This document shows positions 1 through 9,316 of a stretch of DNA of 64,000 bases, one piece after another. The position numbers were made by a program, and so were the translations under genes. Source of the stretch: Mesorhizobium prunaredense (GTDB taxonomy: Bacteria > Pseudomonadota > Alphaproteobacteria > Rhizobiales > Rhizobiaceae); the NCBI RefSeq assembly GCF_900156895.1, contig NZ_FTPD01000022.1:17167-81166 (forward strand), written 5' to 3'. The notes beneath the pieces are model-generated. The model was not told where the DNA came from, did not search any database, and worked only from the letters and a program-made list of their open reading frames with translations. Positions within the stretch are counted from its first letter, which is position 1. The number at the start of each line of letters is the position of its first letter.

Positions 1-60
1 CGGTGCGGCTGCCAATCTCTCCCCCTGAGGGGGAGATGGCCGGCAGGCCAGAGGGGGGTG
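1..60. repeat. RIME-like palindromic intergenic repeat
   Basis: This stretch contains a C-run/G-run palindrome followed by a copy of the sequence gccggcaggccagagggggg. The same motif recurs at 7487-7648 and 9317-9487. It ends directly at the hisS stop codon, so it may also fold at the 3' end of the hisS transcript. Comparable mosaic elements (RIME) are known from rhizobial intergenic DNA; the family assignment is by resemblance only. Confidence 0.6.
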
Positions 61-61
61 T

Positions 62-1594
62 TCACGCGCCACCCTTCGCACGGTCGGCCGCCTGCGCCGC
101 CAGTATCTTCCTTACCTCGCCAACCAGATCGCTTTCCGCCACGGTCACCTGAGCCGGCCGCGCGGAGCGCCATTCGGCGTTGTCCACAATCTCCGCCGAC
201 ATCCGGGCGCCCTCGATCAGGTCCTTGATCTGCACCTCGCCTTTCGCCCGCTCGTCGCCGCCCTGGATGATGGCGACCGGGCTGCCGCGGCGGTCGGCAT
301 ATTTGAGCTGCGCCTTCATGCCGGCGCCGCCGAGATACATTTCGGAACGGATGCCGGCGGCGCGCAGCTCGGCCACCATTTTCTGGTAGCGGCCGAGACT
401 TTCCGTGTCCTTGTCCATGGTGAGCACGACGACCGGCGCGATCACGTCTGATGTATCGAGCTTGCCGAGGTTCTTCAGCGCCGTCATCAGCCTGGAGACG
501 CCGATGGAAAAACCGGTCGCCGGCACCGGCTCGCCACGAAAGCGCGAGACCAGCCCGTCATAACGGCCGCCACCGCCGACCGAGCCGAAGCGCACGATTT
601 TTCCCTCTTCGTTGGGAATTTCGGCCAGCAGTTCGGCTTCGTAGACCGGGCCGGTGTAATATTCGAGGCCGCGGACGACGGAAGGGTCGATGCGGATGCG
701 GTCCGGACCATAGCCGGCAGCTAGGACAAGCGCTTCAATCTCTTTGAGTTCAGAAAATCCTGCTTCGGCGGTGGGGTTGGCCTCAAGTGCCCTGTTCCAT
801 TTTCCTACATCGTTTTTGAGCCCAGCCTCGACGTGTTGGTTGTGAAGAACGACGGCGACAACGAACGCTGCTTGAACTTCGTCTAGCCCAGCCCCCTTTG
901 TGAAATCCCCCTCGCCCTCTTTACCGCCGTCCCAGCGACCTTTGCCCAGCAAAAGCTTGACGCCTTCCGGTCCAAACTTGTCCAGCTTATCGATTGCCCG
1001 CAGCACGGACAGCCGGCGTCCGATATTCTCGTCGCCGCCAAGGCCGATCGCCTCCAACACGCCGTCGAGCACCTTGCGATTGTTGACCCTAATGACGTAG
1101 TCGCCGCGCTTGATGCCGAGCGCTTCCATCACGTCGGCCATCATCATCGCCATTTCGGCGTCCGCCGCGACGCCCGGCGTCCCGATCGTGTCGGCGTCGA
1201 ACTGCATGAACTGGCGGAAGCGGCCAGGGCCGGGCTTCTCGTTGCGGAACACCCAGCCGGAGCGGTAGCTGCGATAGGGTTTCGGCAGGCGCTCAAAGTT
1301 CTCGGCTACGAAGCGCGCCATCGGCGCGGTCAGGTCGTAGCGCAGCGACAGCCACTGGTCGTCATCGTCCTGGAAGGAGAACACGCCTTCGTTCGGCCGG
1401 TCCTGGTCGGGCAGGAATTTGCCCAGCGCATCGGTGTATTCGATCAGCGGCTGGTCGACCGGCTCGAAGCCGTAAAGCTCATAGACCGAGCGGATCGTCG
1501 CCATCATCTTCTCGACGGCACGGATATCCTCGGCGCCGCGGTCGACAAGCCCGCGCGGCAGCCGCGCTTTCATCTTTTCCGATTTGTCGGCCAT
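62..1594 (-). CDS. hisS: histidyl-tRNA synthetase (HisRS)
   Basis: This gene charges tRNA-His with histidine in the cytoplasm. The 510-residue product shows class II synthetase motif 2 around residues 116-129 ([14 protein letters not shown]) and the histidine-binding stretch [21 protein letters not shown] segment marks motif 3. The start at 1594 gives [15 protein letters not shown]. An in-frame extension of 102 residues back to 1900 is rejected because it reads through an intergenic palindrome and has no HisRS homology. The protein is longer than E. coli HisRS, with an insertion in the middle, as in Alphaproteobacteria. The tRNA it would serve lies in this window at 51673-51749 and lacks G-1, which fits the divergent alphaproteobacterial HisRS/tRNA pair. 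Confidence 0.96.
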   Translation of the reverse strand: MADKSEKMKARLPRGLVDRGAEDIRAVEKMMATIRSVYELYGFEPVDQPLIEYTDALGKFLPDQDRPNEGVFSFQDDDDQWLSLRYDLTAPMARFVAENFERLPKPYRSYRSGWVFRNEKPGPGRFRQFMQFDADTIGTPGVAADAEMAMMMADVMEALGIKRGDYVIRVNNRKVLDGVLEAIGLGGDENIGRRLSVLRAIDKLDKFGPEGVKLLLGKGRWDGGKEGEGDFTKGAGLDEVQAAFVVAVVLHNQHVEAGLKNDVGKWNRALEANPTAEAGFSELKEIEALVLAAGYGPDRIRIDPSVVRGLEYYTGPVYEAELLAEIPNEEGKIVRFGSVGGGGRYDGLVSRFRGEPVPATGFSIGVSRLMTALKNLGKLDTSDVIAPVVVLTMDKDTESLGRYQKMVAELRAAGIRSEMYLGGAGMKAQLKYADRRGSPVAIIQGGDERAKGEVQIKDLIEGARMSAEIVDNAEWRSARPAQVTVAESDLVGEVRKILAAQAADRAKGGA

Positions 1595-1678
1595 GGCATG
1601 GGTCTTTTTGCTAGGTAAAAGCTGACTTGTTTCGAGTGGGCGTGTCCTAACCGATGGGACTTGGCGCGGCAAGGGTTT

Positions 1679-1717
1679 GCTCCTTGCCTTCTCCCCGTGT
1701 GGGAGAAGGCAAGGAGC
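1679..1717. repeat. perfect 17-bp-stem palindrome, copy 1
   Basis: A perfect inverted repeat with a 17-bp stem (core CCTTGCCTTCTCCC) and the 5-base loop CGTGT lies in the hisS upstream region. A near-identical palindrome lies at 2064-2107, so the two copies bracket the small gene at 1799-2053. It is probably one of the dispersed rhizobial palindromic units. It has no U-run, so I do not call it a terminator. Confidence 0.7.
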
Positions 1718-1798
1718 TGAAACAATTCCGCCATAAGCGCGGCATCGTGCCGACACAATCGCAGCCGATAAAGCGCGCCGAAACAAGGGGTTCGGGCC

Positions 1799-2053
1799 AT
1801 GACCTTGGCGCGGGAATTCGACATCATCGACAGCCGCACCAGCGAGCTGCCCGCCCAGTTGCGGCCGGCCGATCATCATGCACCGGGACCTGCAGCCCAA
1901 ATGGCGGGACCGTTCGAGGTTACCTCGGACAAGCGTACAGGGCCGACCATGCGCGATGCGCTGCTGACCAGCCTGCTCGTGATCTATCCGGCATTTGCCA
2001 CGATAGCGGCTATCGTGGCCGGGCTCTTACTGGCGGGCGCCGGCGGCGCTTGA
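1799..2053 (+). CDS. small single-pass membrane protein, hypothetical
   Basis: This 84-residue open frame has a polar N-terminal half and one hydrophobic helix at about residues 54-81 ([24 protein letters not shown]), ending in a Gly/Ala tail. An AAGGGG sequence lies about ten bases before the ATG. I do not recognise the family. A shorter product from the internal Met at residue 51 would be almost only the membrane helix. It is bracketed by two copies of the same palindrome and lies upstream of, and divergent to, hisS. The helix supports its being real, but chance coding is possible at this size and G+C content. Confidence 0.45.
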   Translation: MTLAREFDIIDSRTSELPAQLRPADHHAPGPAAQMAGPFEVTSDKRTGPTMRDALLTSLLVIYPAFATIAAIVAGLLLAGAGGA

Positions 2054-2063
2054 GTTTTTGAGC

Positions 2064-2107
2064 GTCCCCTTGCCTTCTCCCCGTGCGGGAGTAAGGCAAG
2101 GGGGAGC
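2064..2107. repeat. palindromic unit, copy 2
   Basis: This is a second copy of the palindrome at 1679-1717, with one extra base in the right arm (GGGAGTAAGGCAAGG). It lies between the small membrane gene and the end of tag and touches the tag stop codon. Confidence 0.65.
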
Positions 2108-2742
2108 TACTTCGGCCTTTTGAAAGCCTTCCGCTCCGCCTCGACCTGCTCGCGGCAGACGCAGCCCTCGAGGTGGTCGTTGACCAGCCCCATGGCCTGC
2201 ATGAAGGCGTAGACGGTGGTCGGGCCGACAAAGCTCCAGCCGCGCTTCTTCAGCTCCTTCGAAATCCGCACCGAGACTACCGTGGTCGGATTGGCGCGCA
2301 GATGGGCGAGATCGACGATTTCGGGCCGTTCGTCCGGGCCAGGTTCGAACTTCCAGAACCAGGCCGCCAGCGAGCCGGCCTCGTCGGCCAATTCACGCGC
2401 GCGCCTGGCGTTGTTGATGGTCGAGACGACCTTGCCGCGGTGGCGAATGATGCCGGCATTGCCGAGCAGGCGCTCGACATCCTGTTCGGTGAAGGCGGCG
2501 ATCTTGTCGATATCGAAGCCGGCGAACGCCTCGCGAAAATTCTCGCGCTTGCGCAAAATCGTCAGCCAGGACAGGCCCGACTGAAAGCCTTCGAGGCAGA
2601 TCTTTTCGAACAGCCTGCGGTCGTCGGCGACCGGCCGGCCCCATTCGTGATCGTGGTAGTGCAAATAGTCCGGCAGATTGCCGTGCCAGAAGCAGCGCGC
2701 GATACCATCGGGTCCGGCGAGCAGGCCTGTCTTCTCATCCAT
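2107..2742 (-). CDS. tag: DNA-3-methyladenine glycosylase I
   Basis: Tag removes 3-methyladenine from alkylated DNA as the first step of base excision repair. The 211-residue product has the family pattern: an N-terminal RCFWHG followed by YHDHEWGRP, the segment LFEKICLEGFQSGLSWLTIL, GNAGIIRHRGKV, and a C-terminal HLEGCVCRE. The N- and C-terminal Cys/His residues match the structural zinc site of Tag. Length is close to the usual 190-210. The gene stands alone, convergent with the small membrane gene to its left and divergent from the L,D-transpeptidase gene to its right. Confidence 0.93.
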   Translation of the reverse strand: MDEKTGLLAGPDGIARCFWHGNLPDYLHYHDHEWGRPVADDRRLFEKICLEGFQSGLSWLTILRKRENFREAFAGFDIDKIAAFTEQDVERLLGNAGIIRHRGKVVSTINNARRARELADEAGSLAAWFWKFEPGPDERPEIVDLAHLRANPTTVVSVRISKELKKRGWSFVGPTTVYAFMQAMGLVNDHLEGCVCREQVEAERKAFKRPK

Positions 2743-2955
2743 GGCGGAATTCCATTGGTTAATGCGCCTCAGCGCTGCCTTTACCGCGGCTTTACCAGAT
2801 TCCTGAACCGGCCGGTAACCACACCGAAAGCTTTACTGACAATGCAGCATTTTACGCATTCCGATTCATGTTTCGGTTGCTGCTCCGCGCCCAATGTTCG
2901 CGACATCGGGGACGCTTGTGCGCCCCGGCGTGTTCGACGATCAAGGTGCGTTCCG

Positions 2956-3699
2956 ATGAAGATATTTTTGTTCCCGCTGCTCGGCGCCGCAGCCGTACTG
3001 GCCGCCACTACTCCCTCCAGCGCCAACGACCGTTATGCCGACAGGCCGCCGGTGATGGTGAGCCCCGACCTTTCGGCGCCCTGGGTGCTGCAGCTTGGCC
3101 GCGCGCCGGGCATCGTCCGTCAGAACCGGCAAGAGATGCAAAAGCCGCAGCGCCGTTCTCAGCGGCAGGCGCAACCGGCTCAGCTGCACACGGCGGCGGT
3201 GCGGGCGCCGTCCAAGAAGCGCATTATCGCGCGCCCGCAGATCAACCCGATCTACCTGCCGCAGGAAGTCGCCTATGACGGCCCGGAGAAGCCGGGCACG
3301 ATCGTCATCGATACGCGGGAGAATTTCCTCTATCTGGTCGAGAACAACGGCAAGGCGCGGCGCTATGGCGTCGGCACCGGCAAGCCGGGCTTCGAATGGG
3401 CCGGCAAGCACAAGATCTCGCAGAAGAAGGTCTGGCCCGAATGGCGACCGCCGGCGCAGATGATCTCGCGCGAGGCCGCCAACGGCCGTTATCTGCCGAC
3501 CTATGTCGCCGGCGGCGTCGAGAACCCGCTCGGGGCGCGCGCGCTTTATCTCGGCTCGACGCTCTACCGCATCCACGGCACCAACCAGCCATGGACGATC
3601 GGCGGCGCCGTGTCGTCGGGCTGCATTCGCATGCGCAACGAGGACGTCGTCGACCTCTATGAGCGGGTCGATGTTGGCACGACGGTTGCGGTGATGTAA
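2956..3699 (+). CDS. periplasmic L,D-transpeptidase (YkuD domain)
   Basis: The product is a 247-residue exported enzyme expected to make 3-3 cross-links in peptidoglycan or to attach proteins to it. It begins with a signal peptide (MKIFLFPLLGAAAVLAATTPSSAN) and a basic Gln-rich linker. The YkuD domain starts near residue 113 (GTIVIDTRENFLYLVENN). The catalytic signature is complete: His207 in IHGTNQPW and Cys223 in SSGCIRM. The frame is open far upstream, but only the ATG at 2956 gives a signal peptide. Rhizobiales carry many such paralogues, so its exact role is open. A terminator lies about 90 bases downstream. Confidence 0.9.
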   Translation: MKIFLFPLLGAAAVLAATTPSSANDRYADRPPVMVSPDLSAPWVLQLGRAPGIVRQNRQEMQKPQRRSQRQAQPAQLHTAAVRAPSKKRIIARPQINPIYLPQEVAYDGPEKPGTIVIDTRENFLYLVENNGKARRYGVGTGKPGFEWAGKHKISQKKVWPEWRPPAQMISREAANGRYLPTYVAGGVENPLGARALYLGSTLYRIHGTNQPWTIGGAVSSGCIRMRNEDVVDLYERVDVGTTVAVM

Positions 3700-3789
3700 T
3701 CTGCGGTTGATTTTGTTGCCGAGTCTGTCCAGAAGTCTCGGGATCATCGGAATACGGGGGACGGGCCGTGTGGGGATACGGTCAGTCAC

Positions 3790-3828
3790 GAAAGGGCAGC
3801 ACGGCAAACCGCGCTGCCCTTTCTGTTT
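3790..3828 (+). terminator. rho-independent terminator after the L,D-transpeptidase gene
   Basis: An 11-bp perfect stem (GAAAGGGCAGC with GCTGCCCTTTC) encloses a 12-base loop and is followed by TTTCTGTTT on the plus strand. It lies 90 bases beyond the transpeptidase stop and before folD, so it separates the two units. Confidence 0.75.
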
Positions 3829-3964
3829 CCGGGACGCGATAAGATAGTTTGGCAGGGTCGGGTGGTACGTCGCGCCCGCGGCATGGCGGTTCGCATTCCC
3901 GCTGCCATTCTCCTCGGTATTTTGCTATGTCGGCTGCAACGCTTCCAGACAAAGGCCTATCTCA

Positions 3965-4885
3965 ATGTCCCTGTCCGATGACAGCCGCTATCTCCGGGGC
4001 GGTCCGGTCGCCCAACGCATCATCGCCTCGGTGCGCGAGGATGCGGCGATCGCCACCGCCGAAGGTTTTCCGGCCAAACTGATATCGATCACCGTCGGCG
4101 ACACAGCTGCAGTCGATGTCTATGTGCGCAACCAGCGCGCCAAGGCGGCACTGGCCGGTATCGGTTTCGAGGAAAGACGATTTCCCGCCGACATCACCGC
4201 CGGCGAACTCGAAGCGGCGATCCACGGCCTCAACGCCGATCCGCGCGTCACCGGCATCATTATCCAGCGGCCGGTGCCGGTGCATATCCCGATCAAGACG
4301 CTTCAGGCGGCGGTGCATCCGCTCAAGGACGTCGAGGGCATGCATCCGGCCTCGATCGGCAACATCGTCTACAACCAGCTCGACCTCGCACCCTGCACGG
4401 CGGCCGCTTCGGTCGAACTGCTCAAGGAAACCGGTCTCGATCTCAAGGGGCTCGAGGTCGTCATCGTCGGCCACTCCGAGATCGTCGGCAAGCCGATCGC
4501 CTTCCTGCTGATGAGCGAAGGCGCGACGGTGACGGTGTGCCACCACATGACGCGCTCGGTGGCAGCGCATGCGCGGCGTGCCGATGCTCTGTTCGTCGCC
4601 GTCGGCAAGCCGCGGCTGATCAAGGCCGACATGGTCAAGCCCGGTGCGGCCGTCATCGACATCGGCATCAATGCCGAGATCGGACCGGACGGGGAGAGCC
4701 GCATCGTCGGCGACGTCGACGCCGAGAGCGTCAAGGACGTGGCGTCCTGGATCACGCCGGTGCCGGGCGGCGTCGGCCCGATCACCGTGGCGATCCTTTT
4801 GCGCAACACGATGGTGGCGCTCAGCCGCCAGCGCGCGCGTTACCAGGCGACCTACGGGGCTCCGGACAAGTTGGCGGCGGAATAA
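3965..4885 (+). CDS. folD: FolD-like methylenetetrahydrofolate dehydrogenase/cyclohydrolase, altered active site
   Basis: The FolD family interconverts 5,10-methylene-, methenyl- and 10-formyl-tetrahydrofolate. The 306-residue product has the family layout, with GHSEIVGKP in the Rossmann part and the C-terminal GDV and TPVPGGVGPITVA signatures. Two active-site positions differ from the usual form. The catalytic Lys in YVxxKxK appears as Gln57 (YVRNQRAK), unless a two-residue shift moves Lys60 into place. The Asp of KDVDG is Glu124 (KDVEG), and the usual PLP motif reads PVP. It may be a dehydrogenase-biased paralogue; rhizobia often have more than one folD. It is convergent with glcF, 12 bases apart. 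Confidence 0.85.
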   Translation: MSLSDDSRYLRGGPVAQRIIASVREDAAIATAEGFPAKLISITVGDTAAVDVYVRNQRAKAALAGIGFEERRFPADITAGELEAAIHGLNADPRVTGIIIQRPVPVHIPIKTLQAAVHPLKDVEGMHPASIGNIVYNQLDLAPCTAAASVELLKETGLDLKGLEVVIVGHSEIVGKPIAFLLMSEGATVTVCHHMTRSVAAHARRADALFVAVGKPRLIKADMVKPGAAVIDIGINAEIGPDGESRIVGDVDAESVKDVASWITPVPGGVGPITVAILLRNTMVALSRQRARYQATYGAPDKLAAE

Positions 4886-4897
4886 GCCGGCAGCGCT

Positions 4898-6229
4898 TCA
4901 CTCCGCTGCAACGGCTGCCCTGCTGTCCGGAACGCCCTCCGGCTGCGGCCCGCCATAGGCCCAGTCGAGCAATTTTATCGTATGCACCACCGGCAGCTTC
5001 GCCGCCGAGGCGATCTGGGTGATGCAGCCGATGTTGCCGGTGGCGACGATCTTAGCACCGGTCGCCTCGATATTTCTCACCTTGCGGTCACGCAGTTGAG
5101 CCGAAATCTCCGATTGCAAAATGTTGTAGGTGCCGGCCGAACCGCAGCACAAATGCCCCTCGCGCGGCTCGCGCACGACGAAACCGGCCCTTGCCAGAAG
5201 CTCCTTCGGCTGGCGGGTGATCTTCTGGCCGTGCTGCATCGAGCAGGCCGAGTGATAGGCGACGATGGTGCCGGGCTGGCGCACCGGCTCGGGCAGCTCG
5301 AGTTCCATCAGATATTCGGTGACGTCCTTGGCGAGCGCCGACACGCGCGCCGCCTTTTCGGCATAGGCGGGATCGAGGCGCAGCATGAAACCATAATCCT
5401 TGATCGTGGTGCCGCAGCCCGACGCGGTGATGACGATGGCGTCCAGCCCACCCTGGTCGATGGCGCGCGTCCAGGCGTCGACATTGCGCCTGGCCGAGGC
5501 AAGGGCTGCCGCCTCGCGGCCCATGTGATGCACCAGCGCGCCGCAGCAGCCCTCGCCCTCGGGAACCACGACCTCGACGCCGAGCCGCGTCAGCAGCGCG
5601 ATCGTCGTGTCGTTGATGGCGGGATCGAGCACGGACTGCGCGCAGCCTGTGAGAATGGCGACGCGGCCATTTTTGCTCGTGCCCTGCCCGGCATGGATGC
5701 CCGGCGAAGCCATTGGCGAGGCCGCGGGAACCGACGCCGGGGCGAGCTTGAGCATCGCACCCAGCGGCTTCAGCGCCGGGAGCTTTTCGAACAGACCGGC
5801 GAATGGCTGGCCGAGCCTCGCCAGCTTGAGCGCGGCGCGAAACCGCGAGGGATAAGGCAGGACCAAGGCCAGCACGGCGCGCGTCAGCCGATCGGGCAGC
5901 GGGCGCCTGTAGGTTTCCTCGATATGGGCACGTGCGTGGTCGACCAGATGCATGTAATTGACGCCTGACGGGCAGGTTGTCATGCAGGCGAGGCAGGACA
6001 GGCAACGGTCGATATGGGTGACGATCTCCTTGTCAGCCGGACGGCCGTTCTCCAGCATGTCCTTGATCAGGTAGATCCGCCCGCGCGGCGAATCCAGCTC
6101 GTTGCCAAGCGTCACATAGGTCGGACAGGTGGCCGTGCAGAAGCCGCAATGCACGCATTTGCGCAGGATCTTTTCCGATTCCGCGACATGCGGATCGGCA
6201 AGCTGGGCAGCTGAGAAATTGGTCTGCAT
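4898..6229 (-). CDS. glcF: glycolate oxidase iron-sulfur subunit
   Basis: GlcF is the Fe-S subunit that passes electrons from the GlcD/GlcE flavin subunits toward the respiratory chain during glycolate oxidation. The 443-residue product has two ferredoxin-type 4Fe-4S motifs near the N-terminus (CVHCGFCTATCP and CLSCLACMTTCP). Two Cys-rich CCG domains follow, seen as EGCCGALVHHMG and HLCCGSAGTYN. The start at 6229 (MQTNFSAAQL) has GGAGG just upstream. It is the last gene of the leftward glcD-glcE-glcF set and follows glcE with 10 bases between. Confidence 0.95.
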   Translation of the reverse strand: MQTNFSAAQLADPHVAESEKILRKCVHCGFCTATCPTYVTLGNELDSPRGRIYLIKDMLENGRPADKEIVTHIDRCLSCLACMTTCPSGVNYMHLVDHARAHIEETYRRPLPDRLTRAVLALVLPYPSRFRAALKLARLGQPFAGLFEKLPALKPLGAMLKLAPASVPAASPMASPGIHAGQGTSKNGRVAILTGCAQSVLDPAINDTTIALLTRLGVEVVVPEGEGCCGALVHHMGREAAALASARRNVDAWTRAIDQGGLDAIVITASGCGTTIKDYGFMLRLDPAYAEKAARVSALAKDVTEYLMELELPEPVRQPGTIVAYHSACSMQHGQKITRQPKELLARAGFVVREPREGHLCCGSAGTYNILQSEISAQLRDRKVRNIEATGAKIVATGNIGCITQIASAAKLPVVHTIKLLDWAYGGPQPEGVPDSRAAVAAE

Positions 6230-6239
6230 CTCGTACCTC

Positions 6240-7445
6240 CTAAGCCATGCGGCCGGGGTTGAGGATCGCCTTCGGATCGAATTCGGCTTTGAGCCTAGCC
6301 GACAACGCTGCCAGTTGCGGCGCCTGCGGCTCGAACACCGGCACAGCGGCGCGATGCGAAGGGGCGGCGCGCACCAGCGTCGCATGGCCGCTGCCATACT
6401 GCCTCACCAGTGCGCGCAGAAGATCGGCTTCGGGATCGCCATGCTCCATGCGCAGCCAGATCAGTCCACCCTGCCAGTCATAGAAGGCATCGACGGCCGC
6501 CTGCATGCGCAGCGCCAGCACCATCTGGTGGCCTTGCGCCGGCGCCATCGACACGCGCCACACTGGTTTTTCCAGGCCGTCGGCAAACGGCGCACAATCG
6601 CGGATATCGCGCCAGACCGAATGCGAAGTCTCGCCCGAGATTTCCTCGAGCGGGCCGGCATTTCCGAGCAGATCTTTCAGCGCCGCAATGCGGTAGGCGA
6701 CCGACGGCCCAAAACCCTCGACGCGCAGCAATGTCGCGGCAGTGCTGCCGAGACTACCGCCGGCGACCCGTGCGGCAACGCGTTCGGGAAGATGGGCAGC
6801 ACTCGACACTTCCGCGCTGGAGCCGAGCGCCAGCGCCATGGCGGCGGCGGCATGATCGTCGAGCAGGCCGCGCACAGCGAGCGTGACTTCGGTCTCGGCA
6901 GCGGGCAGCACCTTGAAAGTGACGTCGGTGAGGACGGCAAGCGTGCCCCAGCTGTTGGCCATGAGCTTGGACAGGTCGTAGCCGGTGACGTTCTTGACCA
7001 CGCGACCGCCCGACTTGAACGCCTCGCCCCGACCCGAAACCGCTGCTATGCCAAGAATATGGTCGCGCGCCGACCCCGCCTTCAGCCGGCGCGGGCCGCA
7101 AAGGTTCGCGGCCAGCACGCCGCCGATCGTGCCTTTTCCCTTTTCACCGCCGAGCAGCGCGCCATAGTCCAGCGGCTCGAAGGCAAGCTGCTGGCAGTTT
7201 TCGGCAAGCAGTGTTTCGATGTCTGCGAGCGGCGTTCCGGCTTTCGCCGACAGTACCAGTTCGGCCGGTTCGTAGAGCGTCACGCCCGACAGTTTCGACA
7301 GGTCGAGCGTGTGTTCGGTCTGCAGCGGCCGGCCGATGCCGCGCTTGGAACCGTGGCCAAGAATTTCGAGCGGCGTTTCTTCCGCCGCCGCCCAGGCGAC
7401 GGTGGCGAGGGTTTCGGCTGCGGTGGCGGGGGTGAAGGTGGTCAT
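6240..7445 (-). CDS. glcE: glycolate oxidase FAD-binding subunit
   Basis: GlcE is the second flavin-binding subunit of glycolate oxidase. The 401-residue product begins MTTFTPATAAETLATVAWAA and has a short FAD_binding_4 domain. Its features are the LEILGHGSKRGIGRP loop, GGVLAANLCGPRRLKAGSARDHILG and GRVVKNVTGYDLSKL, all typical of GlcE. The start at 7445 is chosen because the frame further upstream runs through a long inverted repeat. It lies between glcD and glcF; the 240-base gap to glcD is filled by that repeat, so transcription from glcD into glcE may be modulated. Confidence 0.94.
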   Translation of the reverse strand: MTTFTPATAAETLATVAWAAAEETPLEILGHGSKRGIGRPLQTEHTLDLSKLSGVTLYEPAELVLSAKAGTPLADIETLLAENCQQLAFEPLDYGALLGGEKGKGTIGGVLAANLCGPRRLKAGSARDHILGIAAVSGRGEAFKSGGRVVKNVTGYDLSKLMANSWGTLAVLTDVTFKVLPAAETEVTLAVRGLLDDHAAAAMALALGSSAEVSSAAHLPERVAARVAGGSLGSTAATLLRVEGFGPSVAYRIAALKDLLGNAGPLEEISGETSHSVWRDIRDCAPFADGLEKPVWRVSMAPAQGHQMVLALRMQAAVDAFYDWQGGLIWLRMEHGDPEADLLRALVRQYGSGHATLVRAAPSHRAAVPVFEPQAPQLAALSARLKAEFDPKAILNPGRMA

Positions 7446-7486
7446 GGCGACATAACCACCTCGAAGGACGATAAGTCGAGTTCTGT

Positions 7487-7648
7487 CGCGCCCCCCTCTG
7501 TCCTGCCGGACATCTCCCCCACAAGTGGGGAGATTGGCAGCTTCGTGGACGGCACTCTTTCTGCAACGTTGGCGATTGGCGAAACCGAAAATGACAGCCA
7601 ATCTCCCTCCTTGTGGGGGAGATGTCCGGCAGGACAGAGGGGGGCGCG
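7487..7648. repeat. long inverted repeat (two 52-bp arms) between glcD and glcE
   Basis: Arms at 7487-7538 and 7597-7648 are reverse complements with about two mismatches in 52 bases, around a 58-base spacer. Each arm is itself a mosaic containing a C-run/G-run palindrome and the gtccggcaggacagagggggg motif also found at position 1 and near 9317. In the glc transcript this would fold into a very stable stem-loop. Confidence 0.85.
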
Positions 7649-7685
7649 AAGGAACGCCGACTTAGAGAGACGAGCCCCCATCACT

Positions 7686-9182
7686 TCAAAACCTCGGAAT
7701 ATCCGGAAACGCCATCTGGCCGCGATGCACGTGCATGCGTCCGAGTTCGGCGCAGCGGCGAAGCTGCGGAAACACCTTGCCTGGGTTGAGCAGATGGTTG
7801 GGGTCGAAAGCGCATTTGACCCGCATCTGCTGGTCGAGATCGGTCTGGTTGAACATTTCCGGCATCAGGTCGCGCTTCTCGACGCCGACGCCGTGCTCGC
7901 CGGTCAGCACGCCGCCGACCTTGACGCAAAGCCGCAGGATGTCGGCGCCGAAACTTTCCGCCTTGTCGAGCTCGCCCGGCACGTTGGCGTCATAGAGGAT
8001 CAGCGGATGCAGATTGCCGTCGCCGGCATGGAAGACGTTGGCGACGCCGAGCCGGTATTTTTCGGAAAGTTCACGCATGCCGTGCAGGACGCGCGGCAGT
8101 TCCTTGCGCGGGATGGTGCCGTCCATGCAGTAATAGTCTGGCGAAATGCGGCCGACCGCGGGAAAGGCAGCCTTGCGGCCGGCCCAGAAACTCAGCCGCT
8201 CCTGCTCCGATTGCGATATGCGGCATGTGGTCGAGCCGTTCCTATAGGCGATTGGCTCAACCAGGCCGATCAAATGATCGACCTCGACGCCCGGCCCGTC
8301 GAGCTCGACGATCAGCAGCGCCTCGACATCCAAGGGATAGCCGGCATGGACGAAATCCTCGGCAGCATGGATCGCCGGACGATCCATCATCTCCATGCCG
8401 CCCGGGATGATGCCGGCGCCGATGATGTCGGCGACGCATTGGCCGCCCTGCTCGCTGGTCGGGAAGCCGATGAGCAGCGCGCGCGCCGTCTCCGGCTTCT
8501 TCAGAATGCGCACGGTGACCTCGGTGACGACGCCGAGCAGGCCTTCGGAACCAGTCATGACCCCGAGCAGGTCGTAGCCTTCCGCGTCGAGATGCTTGCC
8601 GCCGAGCCGCACCACCTCGCCGTTCATCAGCACCATCTCGATACCGAGCACATTGTTGGCGGTGAGGCCGTATTTCAGGCAATGCACGCCACCGGAATTC
8701 TCCGCGACATTGCCGCCGATCGAGCAGGCGATCTGGGAGGATGGATCGGGGGCGTAATAAAAGCCCTCCTGCTCGACGGCGGTGGTGATGCCGAGATTGG
8801 TGACGCCCGGCTGGGCGACGACGATGCGGTTGGGGAAATCGATCTCGATGATGCGGTTGAAGCGGCTCATGACCAAAAGCACGGCGTCTTCGAGCGGCAG
8901 CGCGCCGCCTGACAGCGAGGTGCCGGAACCGCGCGGCACGACGCGGATGTTACGGTCGTCGCAATACTTCAGCACACGCGAGACCTGCGCCACCGTTTCG
9001 GGCAGCACCACGACCATCGGCAACTGCCGATAGGCGGTAAGGCCGTCGCTCTCGAAGGCGCGCATTGAGTTGGCAGCGTCGACGACGCCCTCGCCCGGCA
9101 CGATGATGCGCATATCGGCGACGATCTCGTCGCGCCGGCGCATCGTGGCATCGTCTGGCTTCGGCATCAGCAGGCCGGACAT
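7686..9182 (-). CDS. glcD: glycolate oxidase catalytic subunit (FAD-linked)
   Basis: GlcD oxidises glycolate (and D-lactate) to the 2-oxo acid at the membrane. The 498-residue product has the FAD_binding_4 (PCMH) domain with VVPRGSGTSLSGGALP and the FAD-contacting IGGNVAENSGGVHCLKYGLT. The FAD-oxidase C-terminal domain carries HAGDGNLHPLIL and GGVLTGEHGVGVEKRDLM. The start at 9182 (MSGLLMPKPD) has GGAGAC upstream. It heads the glcD-glcE-glcF unit. A GntR/LldD pair for lactate lies nearby at 11-13 kb on the other strand, but there is no GlcC-type regulator adjacent. Confidence 0.95.
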   Translation of the reverse strand: MSGLLMPKPDDATMRRRDEIVADMRIIVPGEGVVDAANSMRAFESDGLTAYRQLPMVVVLPETVAQVSRVLKYCDDRNIRVVPRGSGTSLSGGALPLEDAVLLVMSRFNRIIEIDFPNRIVVAQPGVTNLGITTAVEQEGFYYAPDPSSQIACSIGGNVAENSGGVHCLKYGLTANNVLGIEMVLMNGEVVRLGGKHLDAEGYDLLGVMTGSEGLLGVVTEVTVRILKKPETARALLIGFPTSEQGGQCVADIIGAGIIPGGMEMMDRPAIHAAEDFVHAGYPLDVEALLIVELDGPGVEVDHLIGLVEPIAYRNGSTTCRISQSEQERLSFWAGRKAAFPAVGRISPDYYCMDGTIPRKELPRVLHGMRELSEKYRLGVANVFHAGDGNLHPLILYDANVPGELDKAESFGADILRLCVKVGGVLTGEHGVGVEKRDLMPEMFNQTDLDQQMRVKCAFDPNHLLNPGKVFPQLRRCAELGRMHVHRGQMAFPDIPRF

Positions 9183-9316
9183 CGACAGTCTCCTTCGATC
9201 GACTGGTAAAAATCTTTTACCAGCGGCAGGCGCTTGTTGCAAATCCTGCTTTGGCCGAAATCGGCAGCCGACACCGGCACGGTCTTGCGCCGGTCGGCGA
9301 GAGGAAGCGCTGACTT

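Noticed and set aside
2173-2955. N-terminal extension of the L,D-transpeptidase frame
   Set aside because: It overlaps tag in antisense, and the ATG at 2956 begins a good signal peptide.
6129-8912. Open frame of 927 codons on the plus strand
   Set aside because: It is antisense to glcE and glcD, has no recognisable domain, and arises from high third-position G+C; the glc proteins have full family motifs.
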